Shown here: piece after piece, positions 1-8,126 of the stretch | Layout of the letters: every line of letters begins with the position of its first letter | Position numbering within the stretch: position 1 is the stretch's first letter | The notes under the pieces: model-generated | The model's database searches: none | What the model saw: the letters and a program-made list of their open reading frames with translations, nothing else | What the model was told of the DNA's origin: nothing | Program-made: the position numbers and the translations under genes | Assembly (NCBI RefSeq): GCF_900130045.1 | Contig: NZ_FQXT01000002.1 | Span: 1-64,000, forward strand | Length of the DNA stretch: 64,000 nt | From: Leeuwenhoekiella palythoae | GTDB taxonomy: Bacteria; Bacteroidota; Bacteroidia; Flavobacteriales; Flavobacteriaceae | Direction of reading: 5' to 3'

Positions 1-1917
1 GCAATCAACGATAACGGAAACATCATCGTGCCGCCAAATACCGTAGCAGGAGACTATACCTTCACCTACTCGGTATGTGAAAACTTGAATCCTGGTAACT
101 GTCAGACTGCTAGTGTAACCATTAGCGTCGCAGCAGGTACTTTAGTAGCAGAGGATGATGACTTTAGTCTGACTCCGGTAAATGGGGTTGACGGTGGTAT
201 CGCAGGTGATGTAACCCTTAACGATACCTTAGATGGTGCACCAGTAGATGATGCGGATATTTATATCGTGAACAATGGTGGACTTAACGGTGTGGCAATC
301 AATGCCAATGGTAACCTGATCGTACCACCAAATACACCACAAGGTACCTATACCGTAGCATACAGTATTTGTGAAACACTCAATCCGGGCAACTGTGATA
401 GTGCACAGATCACCATTGTAGTACAAGAATCAGGATTAGCACTTATTAAAGATGCTGTCTTTGTTGACACTGACGCAAATGCTTCGGTAAATATTGGTGA
501 TATCATTACGTACACGTTCAGTATAACAAATACCGGCAGTTACGTTATTGATGACCTTAGACTTACTGATTCAGAATTAGGCATCGCTGATCTTGCAATT
601 ACACCTTCAAGCTTAGCTCCTGGAGAAAGTGCATCATTAACGATTGACTATAGCATTACTCAATCTGATATTGATTTTGGAAGGGTGATCAATACCGCAA
701 GTATTTCAGGTATAGATGAGAACGACAACACGATCAGTGATGTTTCCGATAGTGGAAATGCGGCAGATGACACCGGTCGTGATGACGATGCAACAGTTAC
801 GCTTCTGAATGGAAATTCTAATCTTGAATTACTTAAGGTCGTACGTTATGAAGACACCAATAGTGATGGTCTTGTGAATTCTGGAGACAATCTGATCTAC
901 AACTTTACCGTTAATAACAATGGTAGCGTTACTATTAATGACATCACTATCGTTGATGACTTAGTTACTGTAACGGGCGGACCGATAGATCTTGCTCCGG
1001 GTGAGTCTGATGCTAGTAGTTTTAGTGCAGAATACACTATAACTCCTGCCGATGTTGAAGCTGGAGAAGTAATCAACATTGCGCTGGCAACAGGTGTTGA
1101 CACTAATGGTGTATTGATTGATGATTTCTCTGACGATCCTACTGATGCTTTAAATGTTGACGAAGACAATGACGGTGATTTTGAAGATCCTACAGTATTT
1201 GTCATCAATGAAGATGCAAGTATCGAACTGTTAAAGATGGCTGAGTATGTAGATGCTAACAGCAGTAACATACCTGATTTAGGTGATATTATCAGATATA
1301 CGTTTGTAGTGACCAACACAGGTAATACTACGATCAATAATATCACAATTACTGATGAATTAGTTACCGTGATTGGCGGACCTATAAGTCTGGCTCCGGG
1401 AGAATCTGATGCTACTACATTCTATGCAGAGTACGCAATAACACGCAGCGATGTGATGACAGGTTATGTTGATAACACCGCTAGCGTATATGGTACTACG
1501 CAGAGAAGTACTATTGTGACTGATATTTCTGATGATCCTACTAACAGTACGAATGAGGATGCTAATGGCGACGGAAATCCAGACGACCCAACGCGACTAG
1601 TGCTTTCAATTGAGGATGTATTTATTTACAACGTGATCACGCCTAATGGAGACGGTCTTAACGATCAACTCGTGATTGGTGCAATTGAGCGCTTCCCAGA
1701 CAATACCCTGAGAATCTTTAACCGTTGGGGTGTTGAAGTCTTTAAAGAGGAAAACTACGGTCAACCCGGCAGTGAACCTTTTAGAGGATATTCTAATGGT
1801 CGCGTGGTTATAGATAGTGGCGAGTTATTACCTACCGGTACATACTTCTATGTATTAGAATATGTTACTCAGCGTGGCAATACCCGTCAGAAAGCAGGAT
1901 ACATTTATATCAATTAA
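1..1917 (+). CDS. T9SS-secreted repetitive surface protein, C-terminal part (5' end outside window)
   Basis: The reading frame is open from base 1, so the start lies upstream; the first in-window start-like codon (GTG at 28) is internal. The visible 638 residues begin with the end of one Ig-like repeat and a second full copy ending in the same VPPNT...NPGNC pattern. Three DUF11-like beta-sandwich repeats follow. The last ~95 residues match the 'gliding motility-associated C-terminal domain' (CHU_C, type B T9SS sorting signal), with an ITPNGDGLND core and IFNRWG motif. The protein is Asp-rich, suggesting Ca2+ binding (inference). It is probably exported through the T9SS and held at the surface as an adhesin. 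The PorP/SprF gene immediately downstream is the usual partner of such proteins. Confidence 0.88.
   Translation, partial: AINDNGNIIVPPNTVAGDYTFTYSVCENLNPGNCQTASVTISVAAGTLVAEDDDFSLTPVNGVDGGIAGDVTLNDTLDGAPVDDADIYIVNNGGLNGVAINANGNLIVPPNTPQGTYTVAYSICETLNPGNCDSAQITIVVQESGLALIKDAVFVDTDANASVNIGDIITYTFSITNTGSYVIDDLRLTDSELGIADLAITPSSLAPGESASLTIDYSITQSDIDFGRVINTASISGIDENDNTISDVSDSGNAADDTGRDDDATVTLLNGNSNLELLKVVRYEDTNSDGLVNSGDNLIYNFTVNNNGSVTINDITIVDDLVTVTGGPIDLAPGESDASSFSAEYTITPADVEAGEVINIALATGVDTNGVLIDDFSDDPTDALNVDEDNDGDFEDPTVFVINEDASIELLKMAEYVDANSSNIPDLGDIIRYTFVVTNTGNTTINNITITDELVTVIGGPISLAPGESDATTFYAEYAITRSDVMTGYVDNTASVYGTTQRSTIVTDISDDPTNSTNEDANGDGNPDDPTRLVLSIEDVFIYNVITPNGDGLNDQLVIGAIERFPDNTLRIFNRWGVEVFKEENYGQPGSEPFRGYSNGRVVIDSGELLPTGTYFYVLEYVTQRGNTRQKAGYIYIN
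430..1611 (+). repeat. three tandem DUF11-like domain repeats within the surface protein
   Basis: Copies start near 430, 817 and 1216, about 390-400 bp apart. Each opens with a (L/I)xLxK block followed by a Y/F-x-D-x-N segment, then GDxIxYxFxVxNxG and LAPGES motifs. Copies 2 and 3 are the most alike. The repeats are diverged at DNA level, so they are old duplications rather than a recent assembly artefact. Confidence 0.8.
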
Positions 1918-1961
1918 ATTGCTATAATGAACGAAATGCCCAACCCAAATCTTAATAACAC

Positions 1962-2906
1962 ATGAAATTGAGTTTAATTAAAATAAGTTTATTGATGGTT
2001 TTCTTGCTGAGCTATTCTTTAGGTATAGCCCAGCAAGATCCGCAATACACGCAATATATGTACAACCCTTTGGTGATCAACCCCGCGTATGCGGGGAACC
2101 GCGGGGTAACCAGTATTTTGCTGTTACACCGCAGTCAGTGGGTAGGTCTTGATGGTGCGCCCAGCACTCAAAACCTATCAGTACATAGTCCTATTGGTTT
2201 AGGAAAAGTCGGACTGGGTTTTAGTTTGGTTAATGATGTTTTGGGACCGGCACGAGAAACCTATTTTAATACTGATTTTAGTTATACCATAGATACGGGT
2301 GCTGAGGGTAAATTCAGTTTTGGATTGAAAGGTTCTTTGAATTTATTAGATGTCGATTTTAGCCGAACCAATCCATTTAACCAGAATGATCCGTTTTTAG
2401 TGAGTATTGATAATAAGCTTTCGCCAAACGTAGGTGTTGGTATCTTTTATCACGATGCCAAGTTTTACGGTGGATTATCTGCTCCGCAGTTATTGCGTAC
2501 TGATCATTTTGACCGAAGCGGTTCACAAGGAGCACAAACTTTTGTTTCTGAGGAAGAAATTCACTATTATGGTTTAGCAGGTTATGTATTTGATCTCAAC
2601 CGAAATTTGAAATTTAAGCCTTCGACATTGGTTAAGATGGTTGCAGGAGCACCTCTTTCGGTAGATGTGAATGCAAACTTTTTATTGTACGATAAATTGA
2701 CCTTAGGAGCTTCCTATCGTTGGAGTGCTGCATTGAGTGCTTTGGCGGCTTTTCAGGTGAATGATGGTTTGCTTATTGGCTTCGCATATGACAGAGAATC
2801 AACAGATTTAGGAAATGCGACTTACAATAATGGGACCTATGAAGTTTTTCTTCGGTTTGAATTATTTAAGGAATACAACCGTATGCTAACGCCTCGATTC
2901 TTTTAA
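1962..2906 (+). CDS. PorP/SprF family type IX secretion system outer membrane protein
   Basis: The 314-residue protein has an N-terminal signal peptide ending near the AQQDPQYTQYMYN segment, which is the family hallmark, followed by NPAYAGNRG and a beta-barrel pattern of alternating glycine/aromatic strands to a C-terminal phenylalanine. PorP/SprF proteins sit in the outer membrane; SprF-like members are needed for secretion or anchoring of particular CHU_C-type (type B) cargo such as SprB. The gene starts 44 bp after the secreted repeat protein, so the two are probably co-transcribed as cargo and dedicated partner. The start ATG is the first in frame and fits the signal peptide. Confidence 0.9.
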   Translation: MKLSLIKISLLMVFLLSYSLGIAQQDPQYTQYMYNPLVINPAYAGNRGVTSILLLHRSQWVGLDGAPSTQNLSVHSPIGLGKVGLGFSLVNDVLGPARETYFNTDFSYTIDTGAEGKFSFGLKGSLNLLDVDFSRTNPFNQNDPFLVSIDNKLSPNVGVGIFYHDAKFYGGLSAPQLLRTDHFDRSGSQGAQTFVSEEEIHYYGLAGYVFDLNRNLKFKPSTLVKMVAGAPLSVDVNANFLLYDKLTLGASYRWSAALSALAAFQVNDGLLIGFAYDRESTDLGNATYNNGTYEVFLRFELFKEYNRMLTPRFF

Positions 2907-2967
2907 AAACTTAATAGCCTCACTGCGTTAAAAATTACTTTTCAGGTGTTTTTTCAGTCGTAAAGAT

Positions 2968-2975
2968 TAATTTTG
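2968..2975 (+). promoter_or_regulatory. TAnnTTTG -7 promoter element abutting a GTG start codon
   Basis: The octamer TAATTTTG matches the Bacteroidota -7 consensus and ends only 4 bases before the GTG start at 2980. A transcript starting at the usual distance would have almost no leader. No clear -33 TTG is seen at the expected spacing, so the call is moderate. Confidence 0.5.
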
Positions 2976-2979
2976 CGCT

Positions 2980-3345
2980 GTGAAAAATCTCGTAATCATA
3001 TTTGCCTTTCTAATGGTTTTGCGCCCAGCATTTCCGTTTTTAGAATATGCGCTTGATTATGAGTATATCAGTACCGTACTTTGTGAGAATAAAGACAAAC
3101 CGCAATTAAATTGTAACGGTAAATGTTACTTGATGCAAGCGCTCGCTGATGCTTCAGAAAAAGAGTCTACTCAAAAGAAAAAGAGTACTATGTCTTCAAT
3201 TGAGTTGCTTCCTTTTATCATTGAAGTAAACGAGCTCTCGATCCCAATTGTATTTGCTGAAGAAACACAAGTTACTTTTTCATTCTATCCTAATCTTTCC
3301 GCTAGAGAAACCGCAACCGGTCTCTTCCGCCCTCCTATTGTTTAG
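2980..3345 (+). CDS. small membrane-anchored Cys-motif protein, copy 1 (unknown function)
   Basis: 121 residues starting at GTG; the next ATG lies inside the hydrophobic segment, and the paralogue at 3827 starts at the same place with TTG. Residues 4-22 form one hydrophobic helix with an RPAFP turn. A Cys-x9-Cys-x3-Cys motif follows (C35, C45, C49, within NCNGKCYLM), then a charged lysine-rich stretch and a tail ending in PPIV. I know no assigned function. Similar short proteins are common in Flavobacteriia, and the three Cys beside MbnP/MbnH-like genes suggest metal or redox handling at the membrane (inference). Confidence 0.75.
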   Translation: MKNLVIIFAFLMVLRPAFPFLEYALDYEYISTVLCENKDKPQLNCNGKCYLMQALADASEKESTQKKKSTMSSIELLPFIIEVNELSIPIVFAEETQVTFSFYPNLSARETATGLFRPPIV

Positions 3346-3386
3346 TTTACATAAATCTATTTTTTATTCAAACTAAACTTTTTACA

Positions 3387-3821
3387 ATGTACATTTTTAA
3401 TAAATGTCGCGTCGTTTTGTTGTGTATTCTTATGGCAACAAGCTTGATTTCTTGTGATGAGAATGCTGTACTGCGCGACCAATACAATGCTCTTTTTACT
3501 GAAGTTATTGATCTTCATGACGAACTTATGCCTAAAATGAGCGAACTCACTAATCTTGAAGAGCAACTAGAGGCTAAGGACTCGCTTGGCCAGGCAGACC
3601 AACAAATTCTAGAAAACCTAAAAAAGGCTGATTCCCGTATGATGGACTGGATGCATGATTTTACAGATACTTATGTAAAAGACCGCACTCCCGTGGCTAA
3701 AATGACTGCTCAGGAACTTGAGCAAGGCATTGAAGGCTTGCAAGGCGAACTTCAGGAAGTTAAAGACTTACGCGATTTTACGCATAAGAGCTTAGACGAG
3801 GCTACAACTACCCTTAAGTAA
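3387..3821 (+). CDS. coiled-coil lipoprotein of unknown function
   Basis: 144 residues with a lipoprotein signal peptide ending in LISC (lipidated C23). The mature part is almost entirely helical and charged, with heptad-like spacing of Leu and Met, typical of small coiled-coil lipoproteins often auto-annotated as 'viral A-type inclusion protein'. That name carries no functional meaning here. It contains a run of Met/His/Asp (MMDWMHDF around residue 92), which could bind metal but may equally be helix packing. It sits between two paralogous Cys-motif genes, 41 bp after the first and 5 bp before the second, so it is very probably in the same operon. Confidence 0.75.
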   Translation: MYIFNKCRVVLLCILMATSLISCDENAVLRDQYNALFTEVIDLHDELMPKMSELTNLEEQLEAKDSLGQADQQILENLKKADSRMMDWMHDFTDTYVKDRTPVAKMTAQELEQGIEGLQGELQEVKDLRDFTHKSLDEATTTLK

Positions 3822-3826
3822 GCAGG

Positions 3827-4195
3827 TTGAAAATATTCTGGTTTCTTTTTACTGCGCTGATGGTGTTTCGCCCGGTTGCGCCCCTACTCGACTATATGGT
3901 CAATTATGACTATATAGCCGATGAGCTGTGCGTAAACCGCGACCGTCCCGAACTTAATTGTAATGGACGCTGCTACCTCATGAACGCCCTTGCCGAAGAA
4001 GCTTCAAAGAAAAAAGATGCGCAACAACGCGAAGGAAAACTTAACTTTCAGTTGAGCATCACCTATTTTGTATCTGAAACAGATTGGAGTTTTGAGTTGC
4101 CGCAAGCTGCCACCAAAACGCAACCTACAGATCATTATCTTTTCAAAAAAATTGAGGGCTTTACAGCCGCTTTACTAAAACCTCCCATTTCTTAA
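3827..4195 (+). CDS. small membrane-anchored Cys-motif protein, copy 2 (unknown function)
   Basis: 122 residues starting at TTG, 5 bp after the lipoprotein stop. It is a clear paralogue of the protein at 2980: same length, same N-terminal helix with an MVxRP turn, the same three cysteines at identical positions (C35, C45, C49 in NCNGRCYLM), the same YDYI block before them, and a PPIS tail. The middle and C-terminal thirds have diverged. Two copies flanking a lipoprotein suggest they form a heteromeric membrane unit or have divided one role (inference). No catalytic motif was recognised. Confidence 0.75.
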   Translation: MKIFWFLFTALMVFRPVAPLLDYMVNYDYIADELCVNRDRPELNCNGRCYLMNALAEEASKKKDAQQREGKLNFQLSITYFVSETDWSFELPQAATKTQPTDHYLFKKIEGFTAALLKPPIS

Positions 4196-4309
4196 TATTC
4201 TATTCTTCTTGCGCACGTGGATTACAATACTACGTCGCGCTATTTTTTAAAGGCGAGTTATCGCCTACACTTCCCTATTGGGATTCTATTAATCCATATT
4301 TATTAAGAA

Positions 4310-5116
4310 ATGAAAACTATAATAAAACTTCAATTATTAATCTTAACCCTAGCACTTAGTGTAATTTCGTGCTCTTCAGACGATGATGCAACTCAAGAAT
4401 TATCTGGCGAAAACAACCTGACCATTGAGTTTGATAACAGTGTAAATGGTGACGATTTGCTGCTAGGCACATCATCATACACCAATAGTAATGGCGAAAC
4501 CCTTACCATAAATCGCTTCAATTATATCGTAAGCAACTTTGTGCTTATTGATGCCGAAGGTAATGAATATGTTTACCCAAAAGATGATAGCTATTTTGTG
4601 GTTTCTGAAGAAGAAGCGATGAACGAAGTAGTACTTGAGAACATTCCTGCGGGTGATTATGTCGCAATGCGTTTTGGTGTTGGAGTAGATCAAGAAAAAT
4701 ACCTTCAGGGCGCCGAAGGTCAAGGAGATTTTTTACAAATCGCTGAAGAAACCGAAATGATGTGGTCCTGGCAAGCCGGTTATAAATTCTTGAATTTTGA
4801 AGGGATCTTTACCTCAGCTACCGTAACCGAAGCTACTAATTTTCAAATTCACATGGGAAGCCACGGTAGCAGCCTTGACAATTATAAAGAAGTAACTGTT
4901 GAGCTACCTACAACGGCTTTAGTGAGTGAATCGCTAAGTCCTATCGTGCACTTTGCTGTAGATGCTAACGAAATTCTAGACGGGAATACTAAAATTCTTC
5001 TTTCAGAAAAAGCAGTGGTAATGATCGATGAAGTTAAGAGTCCGCAAATTGCGGTGAATGCTACAGGAATGTTTCGTGTAGACCACGTGCATAACGGCGA
5101 AAACATCGAGCATTAG
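4310..5116 (+). CDS. MbnP-like copper-binding lipoprotein
   Basis: 268 residues; lipoprotein signal with lipidated C21 followed by SSDDD, a pattern seen in surface-exported Bacteroidota lipoproteins. The core matches the MbnP family: an early LTIEFDN strand, an FNYIVSNF block, and the signature around residues 149-161 with W152, W154 and a GYKF turn. A histidine pair (H181, H185) and a C-terminal His cluster are further possible ligands. In Methylosinus, MbnP binds copper after its partner MbnH oxidises a tryptophan to kynurenine (established for that family). The MbnH-like gene follows 46 bp downstream, supporting the same pairing here. Which tryptophan is modified cannot be read from sequence alone. 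Confidence 0.8.
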   Translation: MKTIIKLQLLILTLALSVISCSSDDDATQELSGENNLTIEFDNSVNGDDLLLGTSSYTNSNGETLTINRFNYIVSNFVLIDAEGNEYVYPKDDSYFVVSEEEAMNEVVLENIPAGDYVAMRFGVGVDQEKYLQGAEGQGDFLQIAEETEMMWSWQAGYKFLNFEGIFTSATVTEATNFQIHMGSHGSSLDNYKEVTVELPTTALVSESLSPIVHFAVDANEILDGNTKILLSEKAVVMIDEVKSPQIAVNATGMFRVDHVHNGENIEH

Positions 5117-5162
5117 ATCTAACTAGATTCCTGTACATACAGGTTTCAATTAAAGTTATACT

Positions 5163-6212
5163 ATGAAATCATTGCTTATAAGCTGCTGTGCTTTGCTATG
5201 CATTTTTGCTTCGTGCAGCAGCAATGATGATGCAGAATACACTGCAATCGACGAAGCTTTGGTGCTAGAGCTTCCTGATAATTTTCCGGAGATCAATTAT
5301 GACCTCAGCGCGAATCCGCCTACCAAAAACGGAGTAGAACTGGGTAAGAAGTTATTTTATGACGGAAAGCTTTCTGCTAACGGATTTATCTCTTGCGGTT
5401 TTTGTCATGAGCAGCGTTTTGCCTTTACGCATCACGGGCACCAATTTAGTCACGGGATCGATGATCTTGAAGGAACGCGCAACGCTCCGGCAATTCAGAA
5501 CATGGCTTTTCAAACCGAATTTGCCTGGGATGGTGCGACCTCACATCTTGACCTGTTTCCTATTATTCCTATAACTAACGAAGTAGAAATGGGAGAAACG
5601 ATGACTAATGTGCTGAGCAAGCTGCAGGCAGATAGCGAGTATCAGCGCTTGTTTGCTTCGGCTTTTGAAGATGCTGAAGTTTCTAATGAAAACTTCTTAA
5701 AAGCACTCGCTCAGTTTATGGTAACGATGATCTCTTCAAACTCCAAGTATGACAAGTATGTTCGCAATGAGGAAGGTGGCGAATTTTCAGACTTAGAAAA
5801 AGAAGGTCTCGCTGTTTTTGAGTCAAAATGTGCTACATGTCATGCAACCGATTTGTTTACTGACAATTCATTTAGAAATAATGGGCTCCCACCCTATCCG
5901 GGCATTGATGACATTGGGCGTGCTGAGGTAAGCGGAAGCGCAGCAGACAATTATAAATTTAAAGTTCCCAGTTTGCGCAATGTAGCAATTACTGCGCCTT
6001 ATATGCATGACGGCCGCTTTGGAAGTTTACAGTCGGTACTCAATTTTTATAATTCGGGAGTACAGGAATCTGAGACCTTAGATCCTATTTTAAAACAAAA
6101 TGAACGTTTGGGAATTGCGCTCACCACAGATGAGCAAGAAGCACTGATCGCTTTTCTAAATACCCTTACCGATAATGAGTTTCTGGAAGACGAGCGTTTT
6201 GCAGAATATTAA
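5163..6212 (+). CDS. MbnH/MauG-like di-haem cytochrome c peroxidase lipoprotein
   Basis: 349 residues with a lipoprotein signal (FASC, C18). Two c-type haem motifs are visible: C78-x2-C81-H82 and C223-x2-C226-H227, the spacing expected of the bacterial cytochrome c peroxidase/MauG family. Conserved blocks NAPAIQNMAF, PSLRN and PYMHDGRF are present. Family members either reduce peroxide or, as in MauG and MbnH, use a high-valent di-haem state to oxidise residues of a partner protein. Pairing with the MbnP-like lipoprotein favours the latter (inference). It should act in the periplasm, anchored to a membrane. Confidence 0.88.
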   Translation: MKSLLISCCALLCIFASCSSNDDAEYTAIDEALVLELPDNFPEINYDLSANPPTKNGVELGKKLFYDGKLSANGFISCGFCHEQRFAFTHHGHQFSHGIDDLEGTRNAPAIQNMAFQTEFAWDGATSHLDLFPIIPITNEVEMGETMTNVLSKLQADSEYQRLFASAFEDAEVSNENFLKALAQFMVTMISSNSKYDKYVRNEEGGEFSDLEKEGLAVFESKCATCHATDLFTDNSFRNNGLPPYPGIDDIGRAEVSGSAADNYKFKVPSLRNVAITAPYMHDGRFGSLQSVLNFYNSGVQESETLDPILKQNERLGIALTTDEQEALIAFLNTLTDNEFLEDERFAEY

Positions 6213-6225
6213 AATCAATAGAAAC

Positions 6226-7212
6226 ATGCTAAAATATATAAGTTCTTGTTTTATACTATTGGCAACTTTAATGGTTAATGCAAATACACCCATTGAAGAT
6301 CCAATAGCTTCAGCTGTTAATCCATTCTACAAATATGATTATGAAGAATGTGACTTTTGCGGCTGCGGAAGCACCGGTGGTGGAATGGGCTACGGCACTA
6401 TCGGAAATGAAAATTTCATCGGTATCCGTTACATCTATCAGCGCTATCAATCACGCGACGGAATTTTTAATAACTCGCCTTGGGTTGAGGAAAATTTCAA
6501 TACGTTACAGCTTTGGGGGAAAATTCCCGTGACCGAAAAGTTAAGCGTAACCGCGATTTTACCCTATCATTTTCACAACCGTAATTTTGTTGACGGCTCA
6601 TCCCAAAGCATCAATGGGATAGGTGATCTTAGTGTTCTTGCTTTCTATTCACTCATCACTCCTAAAGTAGATGGGCTTTATGCCAATCAGCAAACCAGCA
6701 TTAAGCATATGCTTGAGATTGGTGGTGGTGTTAAAATGCCTACCGGCGCTTACGACCGTGCCAATAATGAAGGTAGTGTAAATCCAAGTTTTCAGGTAGG
6801 AACAGGTAGCTGGGATTATATTCTTGCCGCAAATTATTCGGTGGGATATGAGACTTGGGGATTGGGCGTTCTGGCCAATTATACTTTTAAAACCGAAAAT
6901 AATGTGGATTATCATTTTGGTAATCAATTTACGTATGGTGTTAATGTTTCTAAAGTATACAACACCTTAAGTATTGATAAGATCATTCCTTATGCGGGAT
7001 TAGCAGGCGAAGTTTACGCCGAAAATGAAAGTTACGGCTTGCCTGTGGCTGACACTAAAGGGAATGTTATGTTTGCCCGATTAGGCGCAGAGATCTCATT
7101 CGGAAAATTAGGAACCGGAGTGAATGTTATGCTTCCGGTGTATCAAAGTCTCAATGCCGGAAACGTTGAAGCCAAGTACCGCTTAGGTTTACACTTAAAT
7201 TATATGCTCTAA
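6226..7212 (+). CDS. outer-membrane beta-barrel protein with Cys-rich N-terminal motif, copper-locus associated
   Basis: 328 residues from the ATG at 6226, which gives a proper signal peptide (MLKYISSCFILL...); an upstream ATG at 6175 lies inside the peroxidase gene and is rejected. Just after the signal peptide is a short CDFCGCG segment followed by a glycine-rich turn, then a long beta-rich body of about 14 amphipathic strands resembling outer membrane 'transporter/MetA-pathway' barrels. The Cys cluster at the periplasmic entrance would suit metal capture (inference). It is the last gene of the MbnP/MbnH-like operon, 13 bp after the peroxidase stop, and is followed by a strong terminator. 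Confidence 0.7.
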   Translation: MLKYISSCFILLATLMVNANTPIEDPIASAVNPFYKYDYEECDFCGCGSTGGGMGYGTIGNENFIGIRYIYQRYQSRDGIFNNSPWVEENFNTLQLWGKIPVTEKLSVTAILPYHFHNRNFVDGSSQSINGIGDLSVLAFYSLITPKVDGLYANQQTSIKHMLEIGGGVKMPTGAYDRANNEGSVNPSFQVGTGSWDYILAANYSVGYETWGLGVLANYTFKTENNVDYHFGNQFTYGVNVSKVYNTLSIDKIIPYAGLAGEVYAENESYGLPVADTKGNVMFARLGAEISFGKLGTGVNVMLPVYQSLNAGNVEAKYRLGLHLNYML

Positions 7213-7254
7213 GTAAACAAAACTTGCGAGTTTTAGCTCCTTAGCAGCATAAAT

Positions 7255-7288
7255 AAAAACGGGCTACCGCAAGGTAAAGCCCGTTTTT
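7255..7288. terminator. bidirectional intrinsic terminator
   Basis: A stem of AAAAACGGGCT paired with AGCCCGTTTTT encloses a second short stem capped by a GCAA tetraloop. A-run and T-run on the two sides let it serve the converging genes ending at 7212 and 7332. Confidence 0.88.
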
Positions 7289-7331
7289 TATTGAAATTCA
7301 CCACAAAAATCAATTTGCTTTTAAGTAGGTA

Positions 7332-7886
7332 CTATCGCTTTTTAAGCGGATAACTTCTATGCTTGGTAAGATTGTTAAATACGAGTGCTGTGAGGTATAA
7401 AATGAGAGCACCGGATAATACTGGTGAAAGCGCGTAATAATAACCCAGTTCTTGTATTTTGGATGTTCCTATAATTGCAATGAGCGCCGTGGCTCCACCG
7501 GGAGGATGTAGTGTTTTTGTGAATTGCATCGCTAAAATAGATAGCGCAACTGCTAGTGGTGCTTCGATCCAAACAATATCAGGAATCCACTTGGCTACAC
7601 TCACACCAATAAGTGCTGAAATCAGGTGACCTCCTAAAAGGTTACGCGGCTGTGCCATCGGACTATTTATCGCCCCGTAGACTAGTACACTTGATGCTCC
7701 AAATGAGCCTATTAAAAATATATTCTCAACTTCTAGCAAATAACGCGACTGAATATAGGCAATGATCCCAATCCCCATAAAAGCGCCTAGAAATGACCAG
7801 AAATATTCTTTGTAATCCACAAAAGTTTCTCTGTAAATAATATATTTCGAAATTCTAAACGTGCGTTTTACCGTCTTTTTAGGCAT
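7332..7886 (-). CDS. HPP family integral membrane protein
   Basis: 184 residues with about five hydrophobic helices after a basic N-terminus. The family name motif is visible as LHPPGGATAL near residue 125, preceded by AMQFTKT. HPP proteins are small membrane proteins; a plant member was linked to chloroplast nitrite transport, but the bacterial role is unsettled. The gene stands alone on the minus strand, about 240 bp downstream of the sigma-54-controlled gene at 8127 with a likely terminator between, so I do not assume co-regulation. Confidence 0.85.
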   Translation of the reverse strand: MPKKTVKRTFRISKYIIYRETFVDYKEYFWSFLGAFMGIGIIAYIQSRYLLEVENIFLIGSFGASSVLVYGAINSPMAQPRNLLGGHLISALIGVSVAKWIPDIVWIEAPLAVALSILAMQFTKTLHPPGGATALIAIIGTSKIQELGYYYALSPVLSGALILYLTALVFNNLTKHRSYPLKKR

Positions 7887-7917
7887 TAGTATTCTTTTCT
7901 TCTAGTTCAAAAAGAAA

Positions 7918-7966
7918 CCCACTCCCAGACAGGTAATCCCTACAACACGCTGTCAGGAATGGGTGG
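7918..7966 (-). terminator. probable terminator downstream of the exported-protein gene
   Basis: An imperfect stem (CCCA/TGGG, TCC/GGA, GACAG/CTGTC with small bulges) is followed, reading leftward, by TTTCTTTTT. It would end transcription from the gene at 8127-8489 before the HPP gene. The 7967-8126 stretch holds no gene I can support. Confidence 0.5.
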
Positions 7967-8126
7967 TTTAATTCAAAACAAAGCTTTAAGCAAAGAGCTC
8001 GTAAAAAGTGAGAGAAACGCGCCCGTTATAACAGAAGATTCCAAACTGCCTTAACAAGCGCACACTAACTAACTGACTATATGTTTCTCTCTTTTTCGTT
8101 TTAGTTTATGGCTAATTAACTAAACA

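Noticed and set aside
6175-6225. Upstream ATG extending the Cys-rich beta-barrel protein
   Set aside because: It lies inside the peroxidase gene and would place 17 residues before a good signal peptide; ATG 6226 fits better.
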